DNA of 64,000 nt from Domibacillus sp. DTU_2020_1001157_1_SI_ALB_TIR_016 (GTDB taxonomy: Bacteria > Bacillota > Bacilli > Bacillales > Domibacillaceae): positions 1,364,001 to 1,428,000 of the forward strand of contig NZ_CP135438.1 of the NCBI RefSeq assembly GCF_032341995.1, given 5' to 3'. The translations under genes were made by a program, and so were the position numbers. Positions 1 to 8,648 of the stretch are shown here, in pieces; position 1 is the first letter of the stretch; each line of letters starts with the position of its first letter. Under the pieces are notes generated by a model. That model was not told the origin of the DNA. It searched no databases and saw nothing but the letters and a program-made list of their open reading frames with translations.

Positions 1-546
1 CTGTTTGCACGTCTCATTTTAAAAGAAAAGATTACCGTTAAAAAAGCCATTTCTGTTTTTTTAGCTACAGTGGGTGTCAGTATTATCGTAGGAAACGCTC
101 AAATTGATCCATCTTATCAACTTGGCGGTCTTTCCCTGCTTGCTGCAGCTGTAACATGGTCACTCATGTCTGTATTGGTTAAGCGAGTGCCCGGACAATA
201 TTCTCAAATTGTCGTTACCGGTTATGCGGTTCTTGTTGCTATTGTTCTATTAACGCCTTTTACTGTTGGACGGTTAGCTGAGCTTGATTTTCACGCAATG
301 ATGCATCCTTCTGTCTGGGGTGGTCTCTTATATCTCGGCATCGTTTCAACAGCATGTGCTTTTTTACTATGGAATCGAGGCCTGCAGATGCTTAACGCTT
401 CAAGCGGCGGGTTATTTTTCTTTTTCCAGCCAGTGGTCGGAACATTACTGGGCTGGCTGCTGCTGAATGAACAAATTGGTTTTTCTTTTTGGATAGGCAC
501 CCTGTTTATCTTTGCGGGTGTTATACTGGTGATTCGAGAGAAGTAA
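1..546 (+). CDS. EamA/DMT-family permease, C-terminal part
   Basis: The frame is open from the first base, so the gene starts outside the window; about 181 residues remain. The product is very hydrophobic with about five to six predicted membrane segments, and it ends in the short basic tail usual for drug/metabolite transporters. The pattern of a turn before each helix and the Pro in the FFQPVVG stretch fit the second EamA repeat. Family members are plasma-membrane exporters or importers of amino acids and metabolites; the substrate cannot be told from this part. An internal ATG-like start at 70 would cut a membrane helix and is not used here. A hairpin terminator follows directly. Confidence 0.85.
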   Translation: MFARLILKEKITVKKAISVFLATVGVSIIVGNAQIDPSYQLGGLSLLAAAVTWSLMSVLVKRVPGQYSQIVVTGYAVLVAIVLLTPFTVGRLAELDFHAMMHPSVWGGLLYLGIVSTACAFLLWNRGLQMLNASSGGLFFFFQPVVGTLLGWLLLNEQIGFSFWIGTLFIFAGVILVIREK

Positions 547-558
547 AAAGCAGACAGG

Positions 559-597
559 AAAAGAGCTGATTGGCTAAGGTCCAATCAGCTCTTTTAT
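559..597 (+). terminator. Intrinsic terminator
   Basis: A 13-bp perfect stem (561-573 with 581-593) and a 7-base loop, with short T runs on both sides. It closes the DMT gene and may also serve the convergent yyaC gene. Confidence 0.8.
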
Positions 598-638
598 ATG
601 ACGAAACATGCAGGCAGAAAAACACTTTAATATTTGGG

Positions 639-1241
639 TTAGGAAGAAGCTGGTTCACTTGCCCTGTTTATACGCTCAATGGCATTGATCAAAAGAGCGG
701 TCGTTTTTTTGGACAGCTTCATGACTGTGTCTAGTCTTGTGTGATTTAAAGAATGAACAGGGAAAAAGGGATCGAAATGGTTGACGACCGCTTTTAAATG
801 ATAATCACCGACGGGTGGTAATGCTTGATGGACAGCATTGCCAGGACGGAAAGGTCCTTCATTAAAATGAATGGAACCAATCTGGTGAGAATCTCCCAAG
901 CAGGCATCGATGGCAAAGATAAATGAATGAAGTTTCTTTTTTTGAATGTCTTTTAATACTGTTTTTAAATTAAGAGCATGTACCGGATCACTGAGTGTGC
1001 CAAATACTTGATACGGCACTTGATGTTCCTTCAGCATGGTGCCGACTAAAGGACCGAAAGAATCTCCTGTAGAACGGTCAGAACCGATGCATAAAAACAC
1101 AGGATCTACTGGGGATGATCGAATGATTTGAGCGATTTGTTCAGACATCTTTTCCGTTTCTTCATCTGCCGTCACAATATGAGGATATAACGCGGTATCT
1201 TTCCCCGAACAAACGGATTTCCTGCTTTTAAAAGGATACAT
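639..1241 (-). CDS. yyaC: Sporulation protein YyaC (DUF1256, GPR-like fold)
   Basis: 200 residues matching the YyaC family, which is related to the germination protease GPR and made during sporulation. Visible signatures are the CIGSDRSTGDSFGPLVG block near residue 50, the acidic FAIDACLG block near residue 110 and GNAVHQALPPVGDY after it; these correspond to the conserved acidic core of the GPR-like hydrolase fold. B. subtilis YyaC is about the same length. A GGGAGG ribosome site lies a few bases before the ATG. The gene is monocistronic and convergent with the DMT gene. Its exact biochemical role is not established; a sporulation role is known family context, not seen here. Confidence 0.88.
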   Translation of the reverse strand: MYPFKSRKSVCSGKDTALYPHIVTADEETEKMSEQIAQIIRSSPVDPVFLCIGSDRSTGDSFGPLVGTMLKEHQVPYQVFGTLSDPVHALNLKTVLKDIQKKKLHSFIFAIDACLGDSHQIGSIHFNEGPFRPGNAVHQALPPVGDYHLKAVVNHFDPFFPVHSLNHTRLDTVMKLSKKTTALLINAIERINRASEPASS

Positions 1242-1429
1242 TCTTGGGCCTCCCTTTAACTGCTCGCTTTTTAATGGCTATATATAACTTTCTTAAGTAG
1301 TCACAGTATACCCTCTCTTTGTAGAATATCTTCTTTTTCGAAAATATAAAACCATAAGCCTTGCTTACTCAAAGCCTGGTTGATTAAAATTTAAAAGGTA
1401 AAGCGTTTTAAAAAGGGAGGAGCGAGAAG

Positions 1430-2449
1430 ATGAAGGCATTGTTTATCGGAGGAACCGGGACAATTAGCAGCGCCGTATCAAAGCTTGTCGTGGAAAAAGG
1501 ATGGGACTTATACCTTTTAAACAGAGGGAACCGTTTGGATCAAGTACCTGAAGGCGCAACGGTTATCAAAGGAGATATCCAAAATGAAAAAGCGGTTGCC
1601 GAACTCATCAAGGATTTCCATTTCGATGTGGTTGTGGACTTTATCGCCTTTAAGCCAGAGCACGTTGAGCGTGATATAAGGTTGTTTACAAACAAAACGA
1701 AGCAGTTTATTTTTATCAGCTCCGCTTCCGCTTATCAAAAACCACTTTCTTATTATCGAACAAGTGAAAGTACACCATTAAGAAACCCGTACTGGGAGTA
1801 TTCGCGGGACAAAATCGCCTGTGAAGAGGTGCTGATGGCGGAATATCGCAACAATCAGTTTCCAGTCACAATCGTGCGTCCAAGTCATACATATGGAGAA
1901 CAAAAGGTGCCGGTAGCCTTCTATGGGAAAAACGGCAGCTGGCAGGTTGTAGAACGGATCCGACAAGGAAAGCCGGTTATTATTCATGGTGACGGTACGT
2001 CGCTTTGGACATTAACGCATAACACCGATTTTGCTAAAGCATTTGTCGGACTGATGGCCAATCAAGGGGCTATAGGGGAAGCGGTTCATATTACATCGGA
2101 TGAGGCCCTTACCTGGAACAAAATTTATGACTGTATTGGGTCTGTTTTTGATATGGAAGTGAAAAAAATCCATGTAGCGACTGATTTCCTCGTTGGCTGC
2201 CGACCGGATCTAGAAGGGCCATTACTCGGGGACAAAGCTGGGTGTGCTGTGTTTGACAACAGCAAAATCAAAAGACTTGTCCCGGATTTCATCGCAACGA
2301 AACGGTTCGATGAAGGAGTAAGAGAAGCAATTGAACATATCTTGGCCTATCCGGAACTGCAAAAGACCGACGAGGAATTTGACCGTTTCTGTGACAAGCT
2401 GATTAATGTGCAGCAGGCAGGTTTAAATATGTTCAAAGAATTATTCTGA
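1430..2449 (+). CDS. NAD-dependent epimerase/dehydratase (extended SDR)
   Basis: 339 residues with the N-terminal nucleotide-binding motif GGTGTIS (residues 7-13), an SSAS strand end near residue 97 and the YxxxK-like pair in YSRDKIACE near residue 124-128, followed by the IVRPSHTYG substrate-domain entry. This is an extended SDR of the NAD-dependent epimerase/dehydratase group found beside sugar genes in Bacillaceae and Paenibacillaceae. The substrate is probably a sugar or nucleotide sugar but cannot be named. Strong AAAGGGAGG site at 1411-1420 before the ATG. The gene stands alone, transcribed toward the carbohydrate island but separated from it by a repeat region. Confidence 0.85.
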   Translation: MKALFIGGTGTISSAVSKLVVEKGWDLYLLNRGNRLDQVPEGATVIKGDIQNEKAVAELIKDFHFDVVVDFIAFKPEHVERDIRLFTNKTKQFIFISSASAYQKPLSYYRTSESTPLRNPYWEYSRDKIACEEVLMAEYRNNQFPVTIVRPSHTYGEQKVPVAFYGKNGSWQVVERIRQGKPVIIHGDGTSLWTLTHNTDFAKAFVGLMANQGAIGEAVHITSDEALTWNKIYDCIGSVFDMEVKKIHVATDFLVGCRPDLEGPLLGDKAGCAVFDNSKIKRLVPDFIATKRFDEGVREAIEHILAYPELQKTDEEFDRFCDKLINVQQAGLNMFKELF

Positions 2450-2562
2450 AGAGAGTGAGAAAAAGTAAAAAATAAAAACTGAAGGATTGCAGAAGAGATG
2501 GATTTGAAAACGGATTAAACATATAAAATTCAACATAGTGAGTGGTTAACACTTTGATGAAA

Positions 2563-2770
2563 AGAGCATGTTTTTTCATAACATGCTCTCAGGCTGTTGA
2601 CACACGCCCGCTTTCGGCGTCACTTGCCGGCTGTGAATGCTCATGACCCCGAAAAGGTCACTCCGCTTCCCAGCCGGCGGTGTTCCTGGAAAGACAGACG
2701 TTTTCAATCAGCCTGCTTTCTTACTTTATCTACATTCTCAGAGCATGTTTTTTCGAGTATGCTCTTTTTT
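2563..2770. repeat. Intergenic element between two similar hairpins
   Basis: Two hairpins with the same left half (AGAGCATGTTTTTTC) lie at 2563-2589 and 2740-2765; the right one is followed by six T and looks like a normal terminator. Between them is a GC-richer block unlike the surrounding DNA, with an inner inverted repeat (2626-2633 with 2671-2678). The arrangement fits a small inserted intergenic element with a duplicated flank. A 65-codon open frame crosses it but has no ribosome site and odd composition, so it is not called. The rest of 2450-3036 holds the transketolase promoter. Confidence 0.5.
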
Positions 2771-2941
2771 AATGACATAAATCTATATACATAACAAAAA
2801 ACTAAAAACCTTAAAAGTGATTAGAAAAAAGTTAGCTTAAGAGCAGTTTATATAAACTTGGTGGTTTTAACATAAGCAATTGATAAATCAATGCAAAAAT
2901 GTATCCGGATACAAAAAAACAAATTTTTTGAAAAAAAGGTG

Positions 2942-2970
2942 TAGACAAACGCTTTCAACAGTTGTATAGT
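2942..2970 (+). promoter_or_regulatory. Sigma-A promoter of the transketolase operon
   Basis: TAGACA at 2942-2947, a 17-base spacer and TATAGT at 2965-2970. The predicted start of transcription near 2977 lies just before the operator-like repeat at 2984-3010. Confidence 0.75.
2944..2957 (-). promoter_or_regulatory. cre-like CcpA box
   Basis: Read on the minus strand TGAAAGCGTTTGTC matches 12 of 14 positions of the cre consensus TGWAARCGYTWNCW. It overlaps the -35 box and spacer of the transketolase promoter, a position where CcpA binding would repress. Confidence 0.55.
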
Positions 2971-2983
2971 GTTCACATAAGCT

Positions 2984-3010
2984 AGTTGTCATACAAGTAC
3001 ACAAGTTAAC
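2984..3010. promoter_or_regulatory. Operator of the GntR/FCD regulator (site A)
   Basis: The core TTGTCATACAAGT (2986-2998) contains TTGT-CAT-ACAA, which fits the TNGTNNNACNA pattern reported for FCD-type GntR regulators. The identical 13-mer occurs in the promoter of the nearby gntR gene (9370-9382). The extension ATACAAGTACACAAGTTA (2991-3008) recurs with one change at 9624-9641 in front of the SR1P gene. It lies just downstream of the predicted transcription start, where a bound repressor would block the polymerase. Confidence 0.7.
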
Positions 3011-3054
3011 AAGTAATTAAGTTTACATCTTAAATTATGACAGAGGTGATTGTA

Positions 3055-3891
3055 GTGAAAGAAGTAAGTGTTGCGGAACTACAAGAAAAAGCGATTGAGC
3101 TTAGAAAAACAGCCATTACAATGATTTTTGAAGCTCAGTCCGGACATCCAGGGGGGTCATTATCCGCTGCAGATATCATCACCGCCCTTTATTTTAAAGA
3201 AATGAATATAGATCCCCAAAATCCGAAATGGGAAGACCGGGACCGTTTCGTTCTCTCAAAAGGCCATGTAGCCCCTATTCAATATGCTGCCTTGGCGCTC
3301 CGAGGCTTTGTTCCATATGAAAACGTATACAAGCTTAGACAATACGGATCGCCATTCCAGGGTCATCCTGATATGAAGAAATGCCCGGGCATCGATATTT
3401 CAACCGGTTCACTAGGCCAGGGACTTTCCTGCGGCGTCGGTATGGCACTTGCAGGCAAACGAGACGAAAAAGATTATCGGGTATTCGCTATGGTAGGCGA
3501 CGGGGAGTGCCAGGAAGGGCAAATTTGGGAAGCGGTTCAAACAGCCGTAAAATACAACCTGGATAACTTAATTGTCTTTGTCGATAATAACCGCTTGCAA
3601 ATTGATGGCTTCTGTGAGGAAATTATGCCTCTGCAGGACATCGAGAAAAAGTTTGAAGTATTCGGTTTTGAAACGAAACGAATTGATGGACACTCGATGG
3701 AAGAGATCGTGCAGACATTAGATGAAGTAACAAAAGCGAAAAATGGAAAGCCGAAATGCATTGTAGCCGACACGATTAAAGGCAAAGGCGTTTCTTATAT
3801 GGAAGACGTCTGCTCATGGCATGGTGTAGCGCCAAATGAAAAGGAATATGAGCAAGCACTAGAAGAATTAGCAGGAGGTTTAAAATCATGA
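3055..3891 (+). CDS. Transketolase, N-terminal subunit (split transketolase)
   Basis: About 278 residues covering the thiamine-diphosphate-binding half: SGHPGGSLSAADI near residue 30, SKGHVAPIQYAAL near 75, the TGSLGQGLS block near 120 and the VGDGECQEGQIWEA magnesium/ThDP motif near 155. With the next gene it makes an alpha2beta2-type transketolase that moves two-carbon ketol units between sugar phosphates in the cytoplasm. The GTG at 3055 is chosen because AGAGGTG lies seven bases before it; the ATG at 3037 lacks a ribosome site. The stop overlaps the start of the next gene by four bases. Split transketolases often belong to dedicated catabolic operons, while the housekeeping enzyme is one chain of about 660 residues. 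Confidence 0.9.
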   Translation: MKEVSVAELQEKAIELRKTAITMIFEAQSGHPGGSLSAADIITALYFKEMNIDPQNPKWEDRDRFVLSKGHVAPIQYAALALRGFVPYENVYKLRQYGSPFQGHPDMKKCPGIDISTGSLGQGLSCGVGMALAGKRDEKDYRVFAMVGDGECQEGQIWEAVQTAVKYNLDNLIVFVDNNRLQIDGFCEEIMPLQDIEKKFEVFGFETKRIDGHSMEEIVQTLDEVTKAKNGKPKCIVADTIKGKGVSYMEDVCSWHGVAPNEKEYEQALEELAGGLKS

Positions 3892-4835
3892 GCCTGACTG
3901 AAAAAGCAGTAATTACAAAAAAAGCGACAAGGGAAGCTTTCGGTGATGAAATCGTTAAATTAGGAAAAGAAAATAAAAATATTTACGTAGTAGATATTGA
4001 TATCGGCAAGTCATGTAAAACAGGAGAATTCATTAAGCAGCTTCCTAATCAGCATGTGAACGTCGGGATTGCGGAGCAGAACGGTGCCGGCCTGGCAGCA
4101 GGTCTTGCAACAACTGGTAAAATTCCATTTGTAAGCACTTACGCTGTTTTTGGCTCGCTGCGGATGGCAGAACAAATCCGCCAGGAAGTATGCTATCCAA
4201 ACTTGAATGTAAAGATCGCCTGCTCACACGGCGGACTGACTCCAGGAAATGACGGGGGAAGCCATCAGGCGATTGAAGATATGGGCGTTTTAAGATCATT
4301 TCCAAATATGACGGTCATTATGGGTTCTGACTACTATTCAACAAGAAAACTGATCGAGCAGGCAGCGAATACGTATGGTCCAATGTATCTCCGCTTTACG
4401 CGTGACGCGGTGCCGGTTATTTATGACGAAAATGAAGAATTCATCATCGGAAAAGCCAAGAAATTAAAGAACGGAAAAGATATTGCAATTATCGCGAATG
4501 GTGATACCGTATACCTTGCCTTAGAAGCGGCCAAGCAGCTGGAAGAACAAGGGGTTTCAGTAACGCTTTTAGATATGCATACGATTAAGCCTCTAGACAG
4601 GGAAGCAGTAGTAGAGTGCCTTGATATCGGAAACATCGTGACTGTGGAGGATCATAACATCCTGAACGGTCTGGGAAGTGCTGTATGTGAAGTAGCAGCG
4701 GAAGAAGGACGAGGCCGAGTGAAACGAATTGGAGTTCAGGACCAGTTTGGAGAATCAGCTCCTTATGAAAAGCTGATGGAAATCAACGGCATTACCATTG
4801 AAAACATTGTTCAAACAGCAAAAGAAATGCTTTAA
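3888..4835 (+). CDS. Transketolase, C-terminal subunit
   Basis: 315 residues comprising the pyrimidine-binding domain (NVGIAEQNGAGLAAGLA near residue 65, with the conserved Glu, and SHGGLTPGNDGGSHQAIED near 115) and the C-terminal transketolase domain (LDMHTIKPLDREA near 230, VEDHNILNGLGSAV near 250). It completes the transketolase formed with the preceding subunit; ATGA overlap implies coupled translation and equal dosage. AGGAGG lies before the ATG inside the upstream gene. Pathway-specific synthase roles (for example dihydroxyacetone synthase or sulfosugar transketolase) are possible and cannot be separated from sequence alone. Confidence 0.9.
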   Translation: MSLTEKAVITKKATREAFGDEIVKLGKENKNIYVVDIDIGKSCKTGEFIKQLPNQHVNVGIAEQNGAGLAAGLATTGKIPFVSTYAVFGSLRMAEQIRQEVCYPNLNVKIACSHGGLTPGNDGGSHQAIEDMGVLRSFPNMTVIMGSDYYSTRKLIEQAANTYGPMYLRFTRDAVPVIYDENEEFIIGKAKKLKNGKDIAIIANGDTVYLALEAAKQLEEQGVSVTLLDMHTIKPLDREAVVECLDIGNIVTVEDHNILNGLGSAVCEVAAEEGRGRVKRIGVQDQFGESAPYEKLMEINGITIENIVQTAKEML

Positions 4836-4863
4836 AAATAAAATATGAAAATAGGAGTACGCC

Positions 4864-5622
4864 ATGTTTACATTAAATGATAAAGTAGCTGTAGTGACTG
4901 GAAGCGGTTCCGAAAAAGGAATTGGACGGACGATTGCATTAACGCTTGCGGAGCAGGGTGCTTCGATTGTGGTAGCTGATATGAATCCAGCCGGTATTTG
5001 GGATACAGTAGAAGCGATTACGGAAAATGGCGGAAAAGCCATCGGGGTAGAAGTGAATGTAACAAACAAGGAATCAGTTGACCAAATGGTAGCCAAAACG
5101 CTTGAGGCGTTCGGACGTATTGATATTTTGGTGAACAATGCTGGAATTTCTCAAAAAGTAACCGTTGAAGATATGACACTCGAAGATATGACAAGAGTAT
5201 TCAACGTCAATATGTTTGGTTTGTTCTTGTGCACACAAGCTGTCTTGGCCACAATGAAAAAACAGCAATATGGCCGCATTATCAGCTTATCTTCTGTATC
5301 TGCCAAAAGAGGCGGCGGCGTCTTTGGCGGGGCTCATTACTCCGCTTCTAAAGCAGCTGTATTAGGTTTTTCTAAAAACCTTGCCCGGGAAGTGGGGCAG
5401 GATGGCATCACAGTAAACTGTGTAGCTCCCGGCCTTGTAAATACAGATATATGGAAATCACTTCCTGAAGAAGATGCGAAAAAGGTCATCGACAGCATCC
5501 CAATGGCACGTCCGGGTGAAACAAAAGAGATTGCTGCAACGATTGCGTTCCTGGCCTCTCAGGAAGCGTCTTACATTACTGGTGAAGAGATCGATATTAA
5601 CGGCGGTTCACATATGGATTAA
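4864..5622 (+). CDS. Short-chain dehydrogenase/reductase (classical SDR, FabG-like)
   Basis: 252 residues with the classical SDR set: TGSGSEKGIG cofactor loop near residue 13-22, D at the end of the second strand (VVADMN) which favours NAD(H), NNAG at about residue 90, catalytic Ser in SLSSVSAKRGG near 142, and YSASK near 157-161, then the PG loop (CVAPGLVNTDIW). It sits 28 bases after the transketolase subunit in the same operon, so it probably oxidises a polyol, sugar or sugar acid feeding the transketolase. FabG itself is unlikely because no fatty-acid genes are near. The substrate is unknown. Confidence 0.87.
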   Translation: MFTLNDKVAVVTGSGSEKGIGRTIALTLAEQGASIVVADMNPAGIWDTVEAITENGGKAIGVEVNVTNKESVDQMVAKTLEAFGRIDILVNNAGISQKVTVEDMTLEDMTRVFNVNMFGLFLCTQAVLATMKKQQYGRIISLSSVSAKRGGGVFGGAHYSASKAAVLGFSKNLAREVGQDGITVNCVAPGLVNTDIWKSLPEEDAKKVIDSIPMARPGETKEIAATIAFLASQEASYITGEEIDINGGSHMD

Positions 5623-5632
5623 GGTTCAACGG

Positions 5633-5662
5633 AGCAGGCATATTCTATATGCCTGACCCGTT
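5633..5662 (+). terminator. Hairpin after the SDR gene (attenuator or weak terminator)
   Basis: A 9-bp perfect stem (5635-5643 with 5647-5655) and three-base loop, followed by a T-containing but broken tail. It may only partly stop transcription into the MFS gene, whose leader holds its own cre box. Confidence 0.45.
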
Positions 5663-5721
5663 TCTTTCCTGAAAACAAGTCAATAAGCTGGCGGTTTTCG
5701 ACCCATGAAAAAAGCAGTTTT

Positions 5722-5735
5722 TGTAAGCGCTTAAT
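5722..5735 (+). promoter_or_regulatory. cre-like CcpA box before the MFS gene
   Basis: TGTAAGCGCTTAAT matches 13 of 14 cre consensus positions and lies about 140 bases before the MFS start, between the SDR hairpin and the carrier gene. Confidence 0.6.
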
Positions 5736-5875
5736 AGGAATGCCATTACATCTTTTACTTCCCGGTAAAGGAATCTCGCCTTTTCAAAAAAGAACGGATA
5801 ATTAGTTAGTTTATTTCTAAGCTTTGGAACATGGCAACAAGAAGGAAGGCAAAACAAGCTTAAGGGGGAATTATA

Positions 5876-7216
5876 ATGGACCAACTCGCATTAGAGCGTT
5901 CCACTACTCGTAAAGTAACACTCCGATTGATTCCATTTTTGTTCTTATGTTTTATTATTGCTATTTTAGACCGTGTTAACATCGGGTTTGCTGCCCTGCA
6001 AATGAATGAAGATTTAGGATTTTCCAATGCTGTATTTGGGTTAGGAGCCGGAATTTTCTTCATCGGGTACTTCCTATTAGAAGTACCAGGAAGCGCAATG
6101 ATGACTAAAATTGGAGCTAGAAAATGGATTAGCCGGATCATGGTCACATGGGCTGTTATCGCCATATTAATGGCGTTTGTTAAAGAGCCGTGGCAGTTCT
6201 ACACAGCCCGCTTTTTATTAGGTGTAGCAGAAGCAAGCTTTTATCCATGTATGGTGTATTACTTAAGTGGTTTTTACCAAACAAAACACCATGCAAAAGC
6301 AATTGCTGGTTTTATGCTGGCCATTCCGGGTGCTAATGCACTGGGTTCTCCGCTTTCCACCTTTCTTTTAGGAATTGACTGGCTTGGTATGGCCGGCTGG
6401 CAATGGCTGTTTATTTTAGAAGCGATTCCAGCGCTTATTCTCGGTGTTATTGCATTTTTCTACCTGGATGACAAAATAGAGGATGTAAAATGGCTGAATA
6501 GAGATGAAAAGAAGTGGCTTATCGACATAACAACAAAAGAAAGATTGGAAAAAGAAGAGGTTAAGCATTATACATTCGCCCAAGCTTTAAAAGATCGTGA
6601 TGTGTTAATTCTATCGATTGGTTACTTCTGCTGGATGGTTGGCTACTACGGCATTAATATGTTCCTGCCGACTATTTCGCAAGGATTATCCCAAACGACT
6701 TCTTTAAGCACGCAAGGTATGGGCTGGCTGTTAGGTCTTATGTATGCCTGTGCAATGGTCGTGATGATTTTGGTCGGCAACCATTCTGATAAGAAAAATG
6801 AAAGACGCTTGCATGTGGCCGCTTGTTTAACAGTTAGTGCCATTGCCATGATTGTCAGCAGTTATGTAGCAGATTCAAATGTTGTATTAGCATTTGTATT
6901 TTTAACTATTGCGTTATGTGGCGCATTTGGTGCCTACTCTCCATTTTGGGCGATTCCGCCTTCTTTCTTAACAGGAGCTGCAGCAGGTGGTGCCATTGCG
7001 CTAATTAACAGTATTGGAAATCTTGGCGGATTTTTCGGACCATATATTGTTGGCTACATTAAAGATGTAACTGGCTCATTTAATACGAGCATGATTTTCT
7101 TAGGCATTAGCATGATTCTTGCTTCGCTTATTATTGTTTTCCTGGTTAAACAATCAGGGAAAGCGCTAAAAGTAGAAAATAGCTCAGAGAAATCCGGCCT
7201 GGAAAAGTCTAGCTGA
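5876..7216 (+). CDS. MFS transporter, anion:cation symporter (ACS) type
   Basis: 446 residues with twelve predicted membrane segments and the DRVNIGFAALQM motif at about residue 25, typical of ACS-family carriers for organic anions such as hexuronates, glucarate, tartrate or phthalate. Further family marks are GARKWISRIM after helix 2-3 and the long charged loop near residue 200. It lies in the plasma membrane and likely imports the substrate used by the transketolase/SDR operon, suggesting an acidic sugar or polyol acid. AAGGGGG lies before the ATG. A leader of 250 bases with a cre box separates it from the SDR gene. Confidence 0.87.
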   Translation: MDQLALERSTTRKVTLRLIPFLFLCFIIAILDRVNIGFAALQMNEDLGFSNAVFGLGAGIFFIGYFLLEVPGSAMMTKIGARKWISRIMVTWAVIAILMAFVKEPWQFYTARFLLGVAEASFYPCMVYYLSGFYQTKHHAKAIAGFMLAIPGANALGSPLSTFLLGIDWLGMAGWQWLFILEAIPALILGVIAFFYLDDKIEDVKWLNRDEKKWLIDITTKERLEKEEVKHYTFAQALKDRDVLILSIGYFCWMVGYYGINMFLPTISQGLSQTTSLSTQGMGWLLGLMYACAMVVMILVGNHSDKKNERRLHVAACLTVSAIAMIVSSYVADSNVVLAFVFLTIALCGAFGAYSPFWAIPPSFLTGAAAGGAIALINSIGNLGGFFGPYIVGYIKDVTGSFNTSMIFLGISMILASLIIVFLVKQSGKALKVENSSEKSGLEKSS

Positions 7217-7317
7217 AAGAATCGATTTTAACAAGACATACGGTAGAAATCTTTCATATTCTGGCCCATCTTCGAAAACAAAGAAAAATTCCTAATCTTC
7301 TAAGAGGTGTGTTAATC

Positions 7318-8274
7318 ATGAAAAAGCTGGGAGTCTTAACAAGTGGAGGAGATGCTCCAGGAATGAATGCGGCTATTCGAGCTGTCGTTAAAGCAGCCCA
7401 TCACTACGGGGCAGAGGTTATGGGGATCCAAGGCGGCTATCAAGGTTTGATTGACGGGACGATGTATCCTCTGACTCTTTCAGGTGTCGAAAACATATCG
7501 AACAAAGGCGGTACGATCCTGCAAACCTCCAGATCTTTAGAATTTATGGAGGACGCCGGGAGAATGAAGGCAGTTCGCACATTAAGGGAATGTGAAATAG
7601 ATGCGGTGGTCGTTATCGGCGGGGAAGGTTCTTTAAAAGGAGCCCAGAAATTGCACCAGCTGGGCGTAAAGATAGCTGGCATCCCGGGTACAATTGATAA
7701 TGATATGCCATATACAGATTACTCCATTGGATTTGACACTACACTAAACACAGTGCTTGACTGCGTCGGGAAAATCAAGGATACAGGATTTTCTCATAGT
7801 AAAACGACTATCGTGGAAGTGATGGGAAGATACTGCGGCGATCTGGCTCTTTATTCCGCTCTGGCAGGGGAGGGAGAAATCATCTCCACTCCAGAAAGAA
7901 AACTGGACTTTGAGACAATCTGCCGCCAATTGCAAGAAAGAATCAGCAGCGGGAAAAAGGATAATGTCGTCATTATTACAGAAAGAATGTATGACCTTCC
8001 TTCTCTGCAGCAATACATTGAAGAAAAACTGCAGATTGAGGTAAGAACGATGATTTTAGGTTTTATCCAAAGAGGAGGAGATCCTTCTGCTTTTGACCGG
8101 GTCCTGGCCAACAAACTAGGTGTAAAAGCAGTGGAGCTGCTGATACAGGGCCAATCTGGACAGGCGGTCGGCATGAAAGAAAACAAAATTATCTGCAAAG
8201 ACATTGAAACGATCGATCAGGCATCTATAAACAAACGAGATGATTATCAATTACTTGAAATGCTTTTACAGTGA
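7318..8274 (+). CDS. pfkA: ATP-dependent 6-phosphofructokinase
   Basis: 318 residues, the usual length of bacterial PfkA (319 in B. subtilis). It has the ATP loop GGDAPGMNAAIR near residue 11, GGEGSLKGA near 102, the catalytic GTIDNDMPYTDYSIGFDT block near 125 and EVMGRYCGDLAL near 166. It phosphorylates fructose 6-phosphate to fructose 1,6-bisphosphate; a related role on sedoheptulose 7-phosphate is possible. The ATG at 7318 is used because AAGAGGTG ends eight bases before it; the GTG at 7309 overlaps that site. A normal pfkA sits beside pyk in bacilli, so this copy is probably an additional, pathway-bound kinase. Confidence 0.9.
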   Translation: MKKLGVLTSGGDAPGMNAAIRAVVKAAHHYGAEVMGIQGGYQGLIDGTMYPLTLSGVENISNKGGTILQTSRSLEFMEDAGRMKAVRTLRECEIDAVVVIGGEGSLKGAQKLHQLGVKIAGIPGTIDNDMPYTDYSIGFDTTLNTVLDCVGKIKDTGFSHSKTTIVEVMGRYCGDLALYSALAGEGEIISTPERKLDFETICRQLQERISSGKKDNVVIITERMYDLPSLQQYIEEKLQIEVRTMILGFIQRGGDPSAFDRVLANKLGVKAVELLIQGQSGQAVGMKENKIICKDIETIDQASINKRDDYQLLEMLLQ

Positions 8275-8373
8275 AAATGAAACGTCTATATGTCCATCAG
8301 ATTAGTTTAACTTAAGAAAACGTTCAGCATTCTTAAAGGCCTTTTTAAATAAGAGGAATAGAGGCGATAAATC

Positions 8374-8523
8374 ATGGTAAAGGAATTAAAAGTGAAGCAA
8401 GATACGATTGTATGCCAGGTTTGTGAAGAAGTGATCGATACAGCTCATAGTCCTGAAGGTGTTAAAGTGTTATATGGAATATGTCCGAGATGCTTGGGAT
8501 TAGAAAACCAAAAAGAAGCATAA
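8374..8523 (+). CDS. SR1P-like small zinc-ribbon peptide in the sugar operon
   Basis: 49 codons with a GAGG-type ribosome site (GAATAGAGGCG). The middle part, TIVCQVCEEVID then VKVLYGICPRC, follows the SR1P pattern (TIVCQxC, an acidic helix, then VTxLYGxC), with two CxxC pairs that could bind a metal. SR1P of B. subtilis is the peptide of the SR1 RNA and binds the glycolytic GapA, promoting its RNase J1 interaction. Here the gene is the last of the transketolase-MFS-pfk run and is followed by a strong terminator. It carries a nine-residue N-terminal extension not present in SR1P. GapA binding is inferred from the motif only. Confidence 0.72.
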   Translation: MVKELKVKQDTIVCQVCEEVIDTAHSPEGVKVLYGICPRCLGLENQKEA

Positions 8524-8534
8524 CAAGCAAAGGA

Positions 8535-8584
8535 AAAGGCGTATATCGACAGGCAGCAAGCCTGTCGATATACGCCTTTATTTT
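8535..8584 (+). terminator. Strong terminator of the sugar operon
   Basis: A 20-bp perfect stem (8535-8554 with 8560-8579), five-base loop and T-rich tail. Confidence 0.9.
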
Positions 8585-8648
8585 ATTTGTTTTTATAAAA
8601 AGAGGAAGCGCCTTTAACAAGGCACTTCAAATAACCAGATCATAAAGC

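Noticed and set aside
2597..2794. 65-codon plus-strand frame in the intergenic element
   Set aside because: No ribosome site, unusual composition, and it runs through the repeat hairpins.
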